Origin: Mesostigma viride
Lineage: Eukaryota; Streptophyta; Mesostigmatophyceae; Mesostigmatales; Mesostigmataceae
Direction: 5' to 3'
Assembly (NCBI GenBank): GCA_009746045.1
Contig: RPFO01000436.1
Coordinates: forward strand, 2,345,953-2,409,952
Length of the DNA stretch: 64,000 nt
Part shown: piece after piece, positions 1 through 16,731 of the stretch
Layout of the letters: every line of letters begins with the position of its first letter
How positions within the stretch are numbered: position 1 is the stretch's first letter
The notes under the pieces: generated by a model
Databases searched by the model: none
What the model saw: only the letters and a program-made list of their open reading frames with translations
Told to the model about the DNA's origin: nothing
Translations under genes and position numbers: made by a program

Positions 1-91
1 CTTGGTGCATGCAGGTTTGGGCGGTAAAAAAAATTGACAAAAACGTACGAAAACGAAGGATGCGAAAAAAGGGGGGAGCGCGGACGTAGAC

Positions 92-1361
92 ATGGCGGAC
101 GAAATGCAGGCAGATATACGGACTTTCAAGGTAAAGAAGGGCATTTTCATGGCAGTGCCTGTGGAAAAATTCGGACTAGACTGGGCGATAGAGCAGTATG
201 GGGAAAAACACAGCGAGGTACGTTTGCCGGGCAAGGTAGTGACAGTGAACAGGTCCGGAGATGGTGCACGGTGCTTTTTCCCGGACGACAAGCTCCCGTA
301 CCCATTCACCCGTGAGCAGATTTTCATATATTCGTGCAGCTCAGATGATTACGAAGCTCTAGTGAAAGAATGCGCAGCCAGGAAGGTCCCAACGGCAGGT
401 AGCAGTGACGATGATAGCGAGCAGGGCCAGGATAGCGATTCTGACGCCGGCGAGGACGACGACGACAAATCCGAGGATATCGAGCTGCCCACACCTGTCA
501 AGCGACGCGAGCCGGGGAAGCGCGCTGTCGGCAACCCGAAGAAGAACCCAGCCATCAGCCACGCCCCGAAAAGGCGCCGTCAGACCAAGGCGGCGGCCAG
601 CGAGAGCGTTGTCTCGGACGCTTCCGATGACGACTTTGTTTACCAGAAGGGTGCGGAGGGTCCGGTGCCGAGCGGTGAGGCTGAGCTCGATGATTCGTTT
701 TTTCCTAACGACACTCCTGCCATGCTGAGGAGCCAGCCGAGACTGTCTGGAAATCTGGTTTCGGCAAGCCAGGTGTGTTTCCTTTTCCCGATACTCCGGT
801 GCTGTCGCCGATGACGGGTACCGCCTGCTATCAAAACCTTTCCCCTGCCCAGCTCAAGTTTGGGCCCCTCGGGCTGTTCTCCCTTTTCTGGTCCCAACGT
901 GATGTCGTGGCCAAGATTGTCAAGGAGACCAACGACTATGCTGTCAGAGCTCAAGGGGGCGGGCAAGCCAGGTGAGCGTGAGTGGCACCCCTTAACAATG
1001 CATGAGATGGGCAAATTTCTGGGTGGAGCAGGTGCTGTGCCAACTGTGCTGCGCGCAAGGCAGGAAGCACAAGACCTCGGTCATGTGCGAGCACTGTGAC
1101 ATGGCGTTCTGCAGCAACAGCGAGCGGAACTGCTTCGGCCTCTTCCACTCCGGGCAGGTGGAGGGGCTGGACTTCAACGTGACGAAGCAGCGGGTATGGC
1201 AGCGCCTCTCCCAGCGTGGCGAATGCGCCAAGAATTTCAAGGGCGCCACTACCACGAGGGGGGCAGCAGCCACCACCCGGAAGCTCAAGGGGGTGGCGCG
1301 GCGCCGCCATCTCAGGGCGGAGCATGTCCGCCTGGGATATAGTCCTACGGAGGCTGACTAA
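92..1361 (+). pseudogene. Decayed piggyBac transposase, DDE core missing
   Basis: The ATG at 92 opens an N-terminal region with an acidic stretch (D/E/S-rich, about 400-480) and basic patches (RREPGKR, PKRRR). Near 745 the frame slips and the start of the DDE_Tnp_1_7 domain follows in another frame (FGPLGLFSLFW, IVKETNDYA; about 860-945). A second slip in a G run near 950 leads to REWHPLTMHEMGKFLG, another family landmark. At about 1020 the reading jumps directly to the C-terminal cysteine-rich domain in a third frame (C-x2-C, then C-x2-C-x4-C-x6-C-x4-H; about 1022-1150), followed by a basic tail to the stop near 1362. In the known family three catalytic Asp residues lie between those two blocks; here that roughly 400-residue segment is absent. 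Small introns could explain one of the frame changes, but not the missing core. It cannot encode active transposase as read. Confidence 0.8.
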
Positions 1362-1439
1362 GAATGCTAGCATTTGTTGCCTACGTGGCATGGCATTTGG
1401 CCTTTCCTGCCCGCGCTCATGCGCGCCGTGTATCACCAT

Positions 1440-2420
1440 GGGCCGGCATGGTTTGAAGTGTGTGTTATTGTTTCATGGACCCACCTGTGCATGTGCTATT
1501 TGGTTTCATGTTGTTAGCCTGGGTTATTGTTTCATGGTCCCACCTGTGCATGTGTTATTTGGTTTCATGTTGTTAGCCTGCATGGGTTATTGTTTCATGT
1601 CATGTCTTATTAGCTTTCATGTTTATGCATAACTTGTGCAGTTTGAAAATCTGCTCCGTGATGGTCACAGTGCCACCTATTTCTAGTTGGCAATTTTCAG
1701 TGTTACTGCATGCATGGTCCCTTGGTCACTAATTTATCTAGGAGTGCTGGGATGTTTTGACTTTGTGTGCAAGGTCCATCATGCATGTAAAAATAAGTAC
1801 CACAGTATCAGCGGGTCTGCAAGCATTTACGCTTATTGTGGCATATATTTGTGCCACATAGGCTGGAATAAACATAATCATGCATGTTTCATGCTTACCT
1901 ATCATTTCCATGTTCAAAACTGCACTAGGATGTTTATTCTAGCCCCCCCCAAACTGGTGACTCAAAATAGTCACCAGCTATTTTTTGCATTATCTTGTGG
2001 GTCCCTGGGTGAAACAAGACATGTAAGTGTTTGGATGTAGTGCTTGGGTACAGTTGCAGTCCCCCCTGAAATACTAGGGTGAAATCCAAGGTATAATACG
2101 TGCTCCATCATGCATGATAAGGTTGTGAACCCCGTACTCGCGGCCCGCGCGTAGTCGTCTCCAATCATATCCGGCAGGGACCTGCAGTGGTTATGGCAGG
2201 TATTGGTGGCACACAGGTTGGAATAGGTGTTAGCATGCATGTTTGCCCATACTCCATGCTTACCTATCGTTTCCATGTTCAAAACTGCACTAGGATGCCT
2301 ATTTTAGCCCCCAAAAAACTCGCGACTCAAAATAGTCACCAGTTATTTTCAGCACCAGCTGATGGGTCCCTGGGGGAGTTACAATTTTTAGTGTTTGTAT
2401 CCCATCCTAACTAAAAAATC
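1440..2420 (+). repeat. Internal duplications in the piggyBac 3' region
   Basis: A roughly 75-bp unit (GGTTATTGTTTCATGG ... CACCTGTGCATGTG) is repeated about 2.5 times at 1460-1640. A roughly 150-bp block with CTTACCTATC and TTCAAAACTGCACTAGGATG occurs at about 1885-2030 and again at about 2235-2380. Each copy carries a hairpin built on AGTCACC. No open frame is convincing here. Confidence 0.75.
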
Positions 2421-2710
2421 TACCTACAAAACCAACCCCAGGGTCAACTCATTGAGGAAAGGGGTCTATTATCATCCATTATAAGGGTGTCACCGCGCAC
2501 ACTCACCGTACCCCCCTGAGGGGGGGGCTATTTATAGAGCAGGGGGGGCTAGCACTGGGACCACCCACTATACCCCCAGGTGGGCCCTAATATGGTTATG
2601 CTTGGTTCCTAGTATGGTCTAGAAAAAATAATTAGGCTGAATGGGGGCACCTGTGGCATACTGTGCAACTCGTGACTCATTTTAGTCACGAGTCAAAGAC
2701 GGTTGAGGGG

Positions 2711-2714
2711 TTAA
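2711..2714. other. TTAA target site at the piggyBac 3' end
   Basis: TTAA directly follows the terminal GAGGGG. The partner site at the 5' end lies outside the window. Confidence 0.7.
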
Positions 2715-2739
2715 AGGCAGATGGCTAGCTCGCAATGCC

Positions 2740-4326
2740 TTCCTTGAATGGCCGCCTCCGCAATATGCCTTCTTTGAATGGCCGCCTCTAGCTGCAATCA
2801 ATGCCATCTATGTTAATGGCGTTCGGGTGACGGCCTCCACAACTGCCCAGCCCCCGTGGACCTGCAGCAATACGCTCTTCTCCCTTCTTGGACGATCCAT
2901 CAAGGAGCTCTGGCCCCCCACCCGGCCCCATATCACCACCACCTTGACCGATCGAAGCCACCATCTGCTCCCTCTATAAGGAGGCCCCCGATCAGCACGT
3001 GACTCCCCTCGCTATAGCTGCAGATGTGGCAGCCCGAGGCGGCACGCTGGCTGCCGAGCTCCCCGTCAGCTCTCTCCATGCATCATGTACCGCCACCGCC
3101 ACTGACCAGCTAGTCCACCCTCCTCGCCTCCACCTCCAAAGCCAACTAGCACCGCCACGTACCAATGATGCCATCACTGCCCATGCGGCAGCTACGATAG
3201 CTCCTCGACATCAACCAGCACCTCAAGGACAGCGCCGCGCCATTCGCCATCGAGTGTGCACATATGCCTGCAAAACACCGCGGGCCTCATGCACTGCATG
3301 CCCAGGCGTGCAGTGATTGAGGGACATTGCCATGAGGCCAGCCCCAGCTGGCCCAGCCGGCGATGCCCCTCCCACCCAGGCCTGCCGTGGGCCGACATGA
3401 TGCTGAGGCACACCACCACCACCACCTCCGCCATCGCCGCCCTCTCAGGAGTCAGACTCAACAAGCAGCAGATCGACTCTCGACCTCCGGCCGTACGTGA
3501 GGAGGCCGAGCTCGACAAGCGCAGTCGCAAGGTCATCGTCAAGCTAGCACTTCGACCATGGCTGCCAGGTGAGTCCCTTGCCGAGGCGTTTGAGAACAGC
3601 TGATCCTTGCCCCCGTGCATGGCCCTTGAATTGGTGAGCTCAAGCTGAAGGTCCTCCGGACGCCTTCCCCGCTCGATCGCGGGGTAACTAGGCTGCATGG
3701 AACGCCCCTCACACTGAGGACTTATGCTTACGTGACGCAGTCACGTGTGAATTAATTAATGGAACGCCCCCGCTGCATGCTCAGTACTCTGGCTCACGGC
3801 TCACTGCTTTGAGTAAGTACATCATGGCGGACAAGCTGCTGTTTCTCAAGTGTCGCAAGTGCAAGCGACTCGTGGGCCGGACCTCCGCCTTAGTACACCC
3901 TGGACGACGACCTGCCCCTGGCATGCACAGCCATGACAACGGCGACGGGAGCTGTATGGCCGACCTACAGATCGAAATCCGGCTTTGGCAGACAGCACGG
4001 AAGAAGCCGGTATATTGGAAGGCCGGGGCGGTAATCTAAGTTCAACAGCTATAGTTGACCGGCCACAAGCCCTCATATATGCAGCAGTGGCAGGCGACCC
4101 CTGCCCCAGCAACACTACCAGCACCCCCACCCTAGGGGGATAGCACCCCAGCCTAGGGGGATACTAGTATATACATAGCAGTAGTGAAGAATAGTAAGGC
4201 TTAGCCGACATGGCCTACGCCCATGTGCATGTATGCCCGCCTATGATGGGACCCATGCACACCAGATGATGCATTAGCTCTTTAGTACTCAAAAACTTAG
4301 TTCTTAAAAGTATACTTATTAGCCAT
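2740..4326 (+). mobile_element. Family B ORF1-type retroposon copy, decayed
   Basis: This copy resembles the better preserved minus-strand copy at 48388-50347. The stretch beginning MTPLAIAADVAARGGTLAAE (2999 onward) matches its MTPLAADVAAIGGTLAAE, and the end PVYWKAGAVI (about 4009-4038) matches its PVYWKGAAIY. In between, the frame is broken many times. The 3' untranslated stretch (a CCTATGATGGGAC-type block, then ACCAGATGATGC) is also shared with the other B copies. The copy has no clear 3' hairpin or tail; it stops where a family A copy begins, head to tail. No reverse transcriptase is present. Confidence 0.65.
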
Positions 4327-5632
4327 TACCTATGGCTGACGGCGGTATGCATGGCTAGCCGACGGCGGTATGGCTGACGGCGGAGTTTAGATCTTTTGCA
4401 TCTGCTGAGCCCCAAATTCGGTCAGACCACTTGCATTCGATCCGCCTTTTTTAAGACGCACTCGCTCGTATAATTGGTTACGGCTGACACGCAGTATCGA
4501 AAAAGTTACGCACGTGACAAGCAGCTATGACGACTCAAAAAGCCAAACGAGGTTTGGAAAAGGAGCTTTCCAGCTCCCAGCGGCAACCCACTCGCCATCG
4601 TCCTTTCCCAGCAGCCTGGGCTCGCAAAACCATCGCCAGCAAACCCATCACCAAGCGTATCATCAGAGCCAAAGAAAAACTTGTTGTCTTTTATGGCTCG
4701 CAGTCAAATTGGTGGGTAACCTATAATAACAACCTGTGTTGATTGGTGAATTAACCAACTGGTGGTATTTCCACAACATCCCTCTGCAACTTGCAAGGAT
4801 GACATCCGAGCAGTGCTGGAGGAGCACGTCAGACCTGGCTGCTGGCCAAGAAGAAGATGACATTGATGACCACAGCACTCAACACAGTACGTGGCCAAGG
4901 TCTCCAATATGGCCACCGCCTTCCCCACTCACGGGACAAGGCGGCTCCCCCACCAGTCCTGCTCACCTTCCTCTCCCCTGAGGATAAGCAGCGGTTCCTC
5001 GCTCGTCGCAAGCGGTTGCACGACCTCACCTGGACGCTGGATGACGACCTAACCCCCGCTCAGCAACAGCAGCGACGCGACCTGTGGCCGGAATACCTCC
5101 GCCATAAGCAGGACCCCCAGAAGCCCAAGGTGTACTGGAGGGGCGGGGACCTGATGATCAACATGCACAAGATGTGGACGCCCCCAGCGGGCTAGAATAG
5201 CAATAGCCCTAGCTTGTAACCATTGGAGTCACTGCCGCTAAGGCAGCCATGCCTAGAATGTTTGCCTACTAGCTATGCCAACACACCTATAGTCACGTGC
5301 CGCCAACGCACGGTACACAACCAGCCATAGCCTAATTAGCCTTAGCCTAGTCCTAGTACAGCCATGCTACGTCCTGGCTATGTTCAGATTACTTGCCCAC
5401 CGTATACTTGTTATGCTACGCTTACATGGGTCTTATTGCACCCGCAGTTTGCCGGATCGTTAGCGTGTCCGTTTAGCTAGCGCGCCCGATTGCAGCTGTG
5501 GCATGCCTTTGGCATGAAGGAGACTGGGGGTCTCTGCCCTTTCTCCTGTAGTGCACACACAGGGACTAAAAGCACTTCGGTGCTCCGTGACTCCCCAACG
5601 GGAGCACGAGTTTAATTAATTAATTAATTAAT
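4327..5632 (+). mobile_element. Family A ORF1-type retroposon copy 1
   Basis: The 5' untranslated region (GGCTGACGGCGG, then GAGCCCCAAATTCGGTCAGA) matches the copy starting near 51265. A broken ORF follows, then a roughly 440-base 3' region ending in a hairpin (arms GTGCTCC and GGAGCAC, with an inner CTCCC-CAAC-GGGAG) and a (TTAA)n tail at about 5611-5632. The tail abuts the next copy. Confidence 0.8.
4527..5194 (+). pseudogene. Family A ORF1p-like protein, internally deleted
   Basis: The remnant starts MTTQKAKRGLEKELSSSQ, equivalent to MTTPKAKRGLEKELSGSQ of the copy at 51425. It loses frame, lacks the central coiled-coil segment, and resumes at LLTFLSPEDKQRFLARRKRL, then LDDDLTPAQQQQRRDLWPEY, ending KMWTPPAG at a TAG. 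The C-terminal half resembles the RRM plus C-terminal domain of L1 ORF1p (Transposase_22): a short beta-rich segment, a basic RRKRL helix, then DLT--Q--RR--WP and a VYWRGG strand. That family binds retroelement RNA. The assignment rests on motif layout. Confidence 0.6.
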
Positions 5633-6514
5633 GGCAACCAAGGTCGCACGTACACAAGCTTCAACCTTGACAGCTCACGGCGATGCATCTACCACGGCGC
5701 AGGCCTCTAGTCTGATGCGCATGCCGCCAGGCTCAGGACTCTCCCGCCTCAACCAGGTGGAGGGCAAGTGCGGCGTGCTCATGAAGAAGCTTGAAGCCAT
5801 CGCCGCCCACCGGCACTGAGGCCCTGGCGGCTGGCCACACAGACAGGTCCCAAACTAGATATTAGCGGAGCAGACGGCCACCATCGCATCCTTGCCATCC
5901 CGGCAGGATGCTGGCGACCTCCTGCCGCTCTCCTATGCGGACCTGCTGCCTCAACCACTGACGCCATGCATCACCACGAAACTCCAGGAGCTGGAGGACC
6001 ACCGCCAGGCCGAAAAGGGGAGACCACAGACCGCGCTCGCCGCGAGAGCCGAGTGGTGCTGCGTCGTTTCCCTGGGCAGTCTGAAGCCAGTTGAGACGTC
6101 AACCACCCTTGCGGACGAGCTCAAGGACCAGCTTCTTACCCTCATGGGCCTGGTAGGTGAGGTAGAACTGCGCGGGTGGCCGGCCGATGTCACCGCCTTT
6201 CCCACTCACTGCATGGACAAGGCAGCTCCCGCACCAGTCCTGCTCATGCACCTTCCCCGATCCCCTGAGCTAGGACAAGCAGCGGTTCCTTTCTCGTCGC
6301 AAGAGGTTGCACGACCTCACGTACCTGGACGCTGGACGACGACCTGACCCCCGCTCCGGCAGCAGCAGCAGCTACGCGACCTGCATGTGGCCGCCTGGCC
6401 GGAATACCTCCGCCACAACTCACAAGCAGGACCCCCATGCAGAAGCCCAAGGTGTACTGGAGGGGCGGGGACCTAATGATCAACCACAAGATCTGGACGC
6501 CCCCTGCGGGCTAG
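5633..6514 (+). pseudogene. Family A ORF1p-like remnant (copy 2)
   Basis: Reading-frame fragments match the coiled-coil region (SRLNQVEGKCGVLMKKLEAI), the LADELKDQLLTLMGLVGEVE segment and the C-terminal VYWRGGDL and WTPPAG blocks of the other family A copies. Several indels, including insertions of CATG-type tetranucleotides, break the frame. Not functional as read. Confidence 0.6.
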
Positions 6515-6938
6515 AATAGCCCTAGCTTGTAATCCTTGTGCCGGCGTAGTCACTGCGCCGCCATGGCAGCCATGCCTAGAATGTTTGCCTAGCCGTGCCA
6601 ACATACCTAGTCACGTGCACCGCTAACTAAGGCACGGTACACAACCAGCCATAGCCTTAGCTTAGCCCTTGTACAGCCTTGCTGCGTCCTGGCTATGATC
6701 AGATTACTTGCCCACGCTCCTTGTTATGATATGCTCACATGGGTCTTATTGCACACACAGAACTTGCCGGATCGTCTATCGTGTCCGATTGCAGCTGTGG
6801 CATGCCTCTGGCATGAAGGAGAAAGGGGGTCTCTGCCCTTTCTTCCTGTTGTGCACATACAGGGATTAAAAGCACTCCAGTGCTCCGTGACTCCCCTGAA
6901 CGGGAGCACGAGTTAAATTAATTAATTAATTAATTAGG
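5633..6938 (+). mobile_element. Family A retroposon copy 2, 5'-truncated
   Basis: It begins directly after the tail of copy 1, in the middle of the ORF, as expected from incomplete reverse transcription. The ORF remnant (5633-6514) includes LNQVEGKCGVLMKKLEAI, frameshifted middle parts, and a frameshifted LMINHKIWTPPAG end. The 3' region (6515-6913) repeats that of copy 1, with the hairpin at about 6872-6912 and the (TTAA)n tail at 6914-6938. At about 5690-5712 it carries the uninterrupted counterpart of the site where a hAT element sits in the copy at 51265-57545. Confidence 0.75.
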
Positions 6939-7182
6939 GCGCCCTCCCTCCTTCTCATTGTGTACAGGGGTCGGTGACATCAGTGAAGGTTCCTCTACTT
7001 TGTATTGGCACCCACGTGACGCAGTCACGTGATTATTAATAAATAATTATAATTAATCTTGAAAGGAGACAACCAGCGCAGGCCAGAAATCAGGAGAATC
7101 CAGCTGGCCGGACCATGGTAGCTCGAGCTAGCCTGCCGTTATCTTTTCTGCGTAACTAAAACGCATGTCAAGGAGAGAGTAT

Positions 7183-7238
7183 TAAGAAAGCCATATGCCC
7201 CTTCTCAGGGATATGTGCTACATAAGCTCCCAACGGAG
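7183..7238 (+). repeat. Family B retroposon 3' end fragment
   Basis: ATATGCCCCTTCTCAGGG, then CTACATAAGCTCCCAACGG, matches the 3' termini at about 51070-51135 and 60600-60650. It contains the hairpin with a CAAC loop but lacks the TTAA tail. Confidence 0.65.
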
Positions 7239-7289
7239 TTATTCTGATTTGGCACGCCGCAAAGGTGAAAACCATTTGCGTTCAGTGCT

Positions 7290-7430
7290 GGTCCGCGGAA
7301 AACGCGATCTGCAAATGAATCCAGGCCGGAATTGAACTGGGGACCTCTCGCACCAATTTTTGCTGACTATAGGACGGACGTCCCCGGATCCTAAGGCATC
7401 GCCAACTGACACCTACAGTCATCCGCAAAA
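7290..7430 (-). repeat. Probable tRNA-derived SINE or tRNA pseudogene
   Basis: On the minus strand a B-box-like GTTCAATTCC sits in a T-arm-like context (about 7327-7352). Upstream is TCAGTTGGCGATGCC, which resembles a D-arm and A box (about 7400-7425). Spacing between the boxes is roughly tRNA-like, but I could not fold a complete cloverleaf, and the anticodon arm is poor. It is therefore called a SINE head or pseudogene rather than a tRNA gene. Confidence 0.4.
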
Positions 7431-8667
7431 GTTCTCCTTTCCGGGGAGTGATGCAAGTCCGTCGGATTTGGTACTAGAAAAAATCATTCGAGATCTGTGT
7501 GTGTAGGAGTACTACACACGTGTCCACTCGAGACTTGTTCAGTCTCGAAACGTGAGACGGGCTGAACGGAGTTATGTTCTTAATTAATTAATTAAGGATC
7601 GAGACATTATTAACCAGCGCAGGCCAGAGTGTATATAGGTACCACACAAAACTGCATGGGTAACTACTTGATCTAGTGATTAATTAATTAATTAATAGAC
7701 TACTGGATCTAGTGGTATTTACCTATAATTTCAATTAAATGTTGAGACATATTCATTTAGAAAGATAAATTATGGAGGTGAGAGTGGCATGCAAACATAA
7801 GGACATTATAAACCCCGAAAAGAAGAACCCTAAGGAAAATATGATATATATACAATCAGACATGACCCAGATGGGCATTGCCTGGGCTGTTATTTAGAAG
7901 GGCGTCGTCTAGACTTCAGATTCTGCAATTGATCATGGTCCACTGGCTGTCCATGCCCACGCAGAACAATATAGCTAATTGGAAAGTCTCCTCAACCCAT
8001 GGGTTCACACTTGATACCGTACACTCTGTCTTGCGCAGCTGCATGCACCCATAATTGGATCACATCATGCCTGTCTCAAATATCATGTGTTGTTACATGC
8101 AGGACGTTTAGAAACAAACCTCTGTTTTCTATGCAATGCTTATGGAGAAGCTAGGCATGATGACCTCAAGGCTGTTTCAGATTCTGTCAGGGCCCTGCCC
8201 CAATCAGAGGTCACCGACCACATTTGCTGCCATAGCAGCATCTCAGGGACTCGGGGGGGAAAAACGCTGTTTCCAGGGCCTAATGAGCACGGCTGACCAA
8301 AAGTTAACTGCCCCAATTGAAGCCCCCTCTATACATCCCCCCCTGTCCCGCACAAGGAATGAACCTTGCCCAAAAGGGACTTGCAAAAAGTGACTCCATA
8401 CCCACGCACGCTGTCATCAGTTTACCTCTTTGATATCTCTCCGGATATCGGCTGGTCGGTTTGCCGTCAGAATGGCCATGATGTACTACTCTGACACCCT
8501 ACTTGATAACCATGCATACAGATATATTGAGCTGCATGGCACCTTATCACAACTGAGTTTCTATACATGTCCTTGGCTGACGAGCACGTTGTGCATTATA
8601 CTATATGTACATGGCTGACGAGTATATACTGTAATGCTGGCCAGCTAGTGCCTCATCACATTGACCT

Positions 8668-14932
<6,265 letters not shown>

Positions 14933-16731
14933 TGATGAAGTAAACCTGCCGGCAATTGCTTATGGTGGGGAGGCAATGTCGGGGCTGCGGGCCGTCGCCG
15001 GTGTTGAGTGTGGGTGGTTGTGGGTGCTGCAGGACTGCAGGTGCCCGTCGGCATTTGCATCTAAAATGTGTTCCGACCCGATCAGTTTCGCCACAATGCG
15101 CTGACCTGTCATGTTTGCCTGAGCGCAGGTGACTGTAGGCCTCCGTGCGCTCTCCAAGGCAAGAACGGGCAATTGACGAACGATGGGAAACCGCACAGTA
15201 GTTGGCCATGGTTTGCGGACGGGGTGCATTATCAATTAAGTTATGCGTTTCCTGCATGTGATTCGTCGGCGTCAATTGGCGCGCGCGTTCTCGACAGCTT
15301 GCATGGCAGCCCAACATTCCACGTGATCCGACTCAGGTGGTTCGTGATCCGCTTCCATTCTAGCGAAACATTTGAGATACGCTGCCGAGAACCTTTGTGC
15401 GTACAAGCACAGGTGGCAGCCATTTGACGCCGGCTGGGACAACACGTGGCGTACGCATCAGCCACTACCGCGCCGCGCGCCATTGTTGTTGTTGTTGATT
15501 CCCACGCCGCACATGGGCACTTGGGCAGCAGAGATTCTATAGCGCGCCATTTTATCTCAAAACGTACAGTACGGAGGAGAGGAAACTGGCAGATGCATAT
15601 TAGCGATACGGTGCCAGAGGCGACATCTGACATCCGTGACGTAAGTACAGGTGCAACGAACTCGTCGCCGTACTATGGTACGGTGACTCCCGCTCGCCGC
15701 GCCGCGCCGCGGAGGTCCTATGATGGTGCTGGGCTGGTGCGAGAAGGTCAGAGTAGACTCAGAAAGCTGCAGGACTCAGTTGGTCGATATGTCCTGTCAA
15801 GGTATGCCGTCAATTGCCTTGTCAGCCGCTTGGGCAAGTCAGTCAGTCATTCAGTCAGTTGAATCGCAGCCGCACATGAGCAGTAGCTTGCGCAAGTACA
15901 GTTGTAGGTACAGTTGTAGGCTTGTTGCGTGTCATAGTTGTCATAATTGTCGGGAACGGGGTTCCCGGGATAGTGCACGGAAGGCTCCCCATGATGCCAA
16001 GTAGGTCGCCTAATTATCAGAACAGCCACCAATAATTATTGATGCTCGCTATATGCGTGCATCGTTGGAGGAACTGGCGCCCAGAATGCTACTAATAGAC
16101 CTGGAGCTCCCAGGAACGAGCAATTCTTTTTAGAGTCAGCTAATATATGTCAGCAGCATACCCATCCCAAGTTCCGAACTTTCCAACTTCGTTTGCGCTG
16201 CGAATATATTTTGGACTCCATCACATCGCGCACGTGAATTGTAATGAGGTCATCCGGATGAATCATGTCCGTGCCATGTATGAATCATTAAAATGCTCGA
16301 CGCACGTGTAGCGGATGACGTTGTCCCTGCCGGTGCATCGATCTAGTGCGGAGTGACGGATAACCCAGCGTATGGCTCGCATAAACAAAACACTCCCACG
16401 CTGGGTTAATGCCAGTGGAAGCACACAGGATGAGGTTGTTCATGGCACGTGCGCTAGTCAAACGGGGCCGGGCATTTTAACCAGATAGATTCCCCTTTTG
16501 AGCATGGCTAACGATCGACGACAAAAATATCGGGAAGAAGGTATTCATTAAAGTTAAGTTGGTCTGCCGTTAACCAGAGTACGCATCCTTACCAACAATA
16601 GGCATTCCCCGCTTACCGCGTTTGTCAGGCTACATGAAGGACGTGCTCCTCGTCAACGACCCTCTTAGCTATTAGCCACACAAGGCACGCAGCGGTGCGT
16701 GTGGCCGAGCTTCCAAGCGCCCGGCGCGAAC
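14933..16731. other. Intergenic region between divergent genes
   Basis: This 1.8-kb stretch separates the start codons of the expansin-like gene (minus) and the 19-exon gene (plus), so it should hold both promoters. I see no clear TATA box near either ATG. Notable pieces are a spaced inverted repeat (AACCCAGCGT and ACGCTGGGTT, about 16360-16408), GTCA-rich short repeats (15838-15860) and a tandem TACAGTTGTAGG pair near 15898-15920. Confidence 0.5.

Larger units (their letters stand above)
1..2710 (+). mobile_element. piggyBac-type DNA transposon, 3' part (left end outside window)
   Basis: The element holds a decayed piggyBac transposase (92-1361), then about 1.35 kb of non-coding 3' sequence, and ends at GAGGGG next to TTAA at 2711-2714, the target site of this superfamily. 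The subterminal block at about 2490-2640 (GTACCCCCCTGAGGGGGG, then CTATTTATAG, then a TGCTTGGTTCC stretch) recurs just inside the 3' ends of the elements at 43959-46032 and 57547-59261, which links the three. Hairpins with 9-10 bp arms (CTGGTGACT around 1954-1977; ACTCGTGACT at 2668-2693) lie in the 3' part. Its 5' terminus is not in the window, so its full length is unknown. Confidence 0.8.
6939..8667. other. Repeat debris without a convincing gene
   Basis: Contents: a family B type 3' tail (7183-7238, ending CTCCCAACGGAG), two copies of a dispersed motif containing CCAGCGCAGGCCAGA (about 7073-7088 and 7611-7626), a probable tRNA-derived SINE (about 7290-7430), and further TTAA runs at about 7040-7060, 7571-7593 and 7678-7697. 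From about 7700 to 8667 I see no coding signal that I trust. Confidence 0.6.

Noticed and set aside
92-814. Stand-alone chromatin protein with a PWWP-like start
   Set aside because: The following frames contain clear piggyBac landmarks and the Cys-rich end, so this is the N-terminal part of the transposase.
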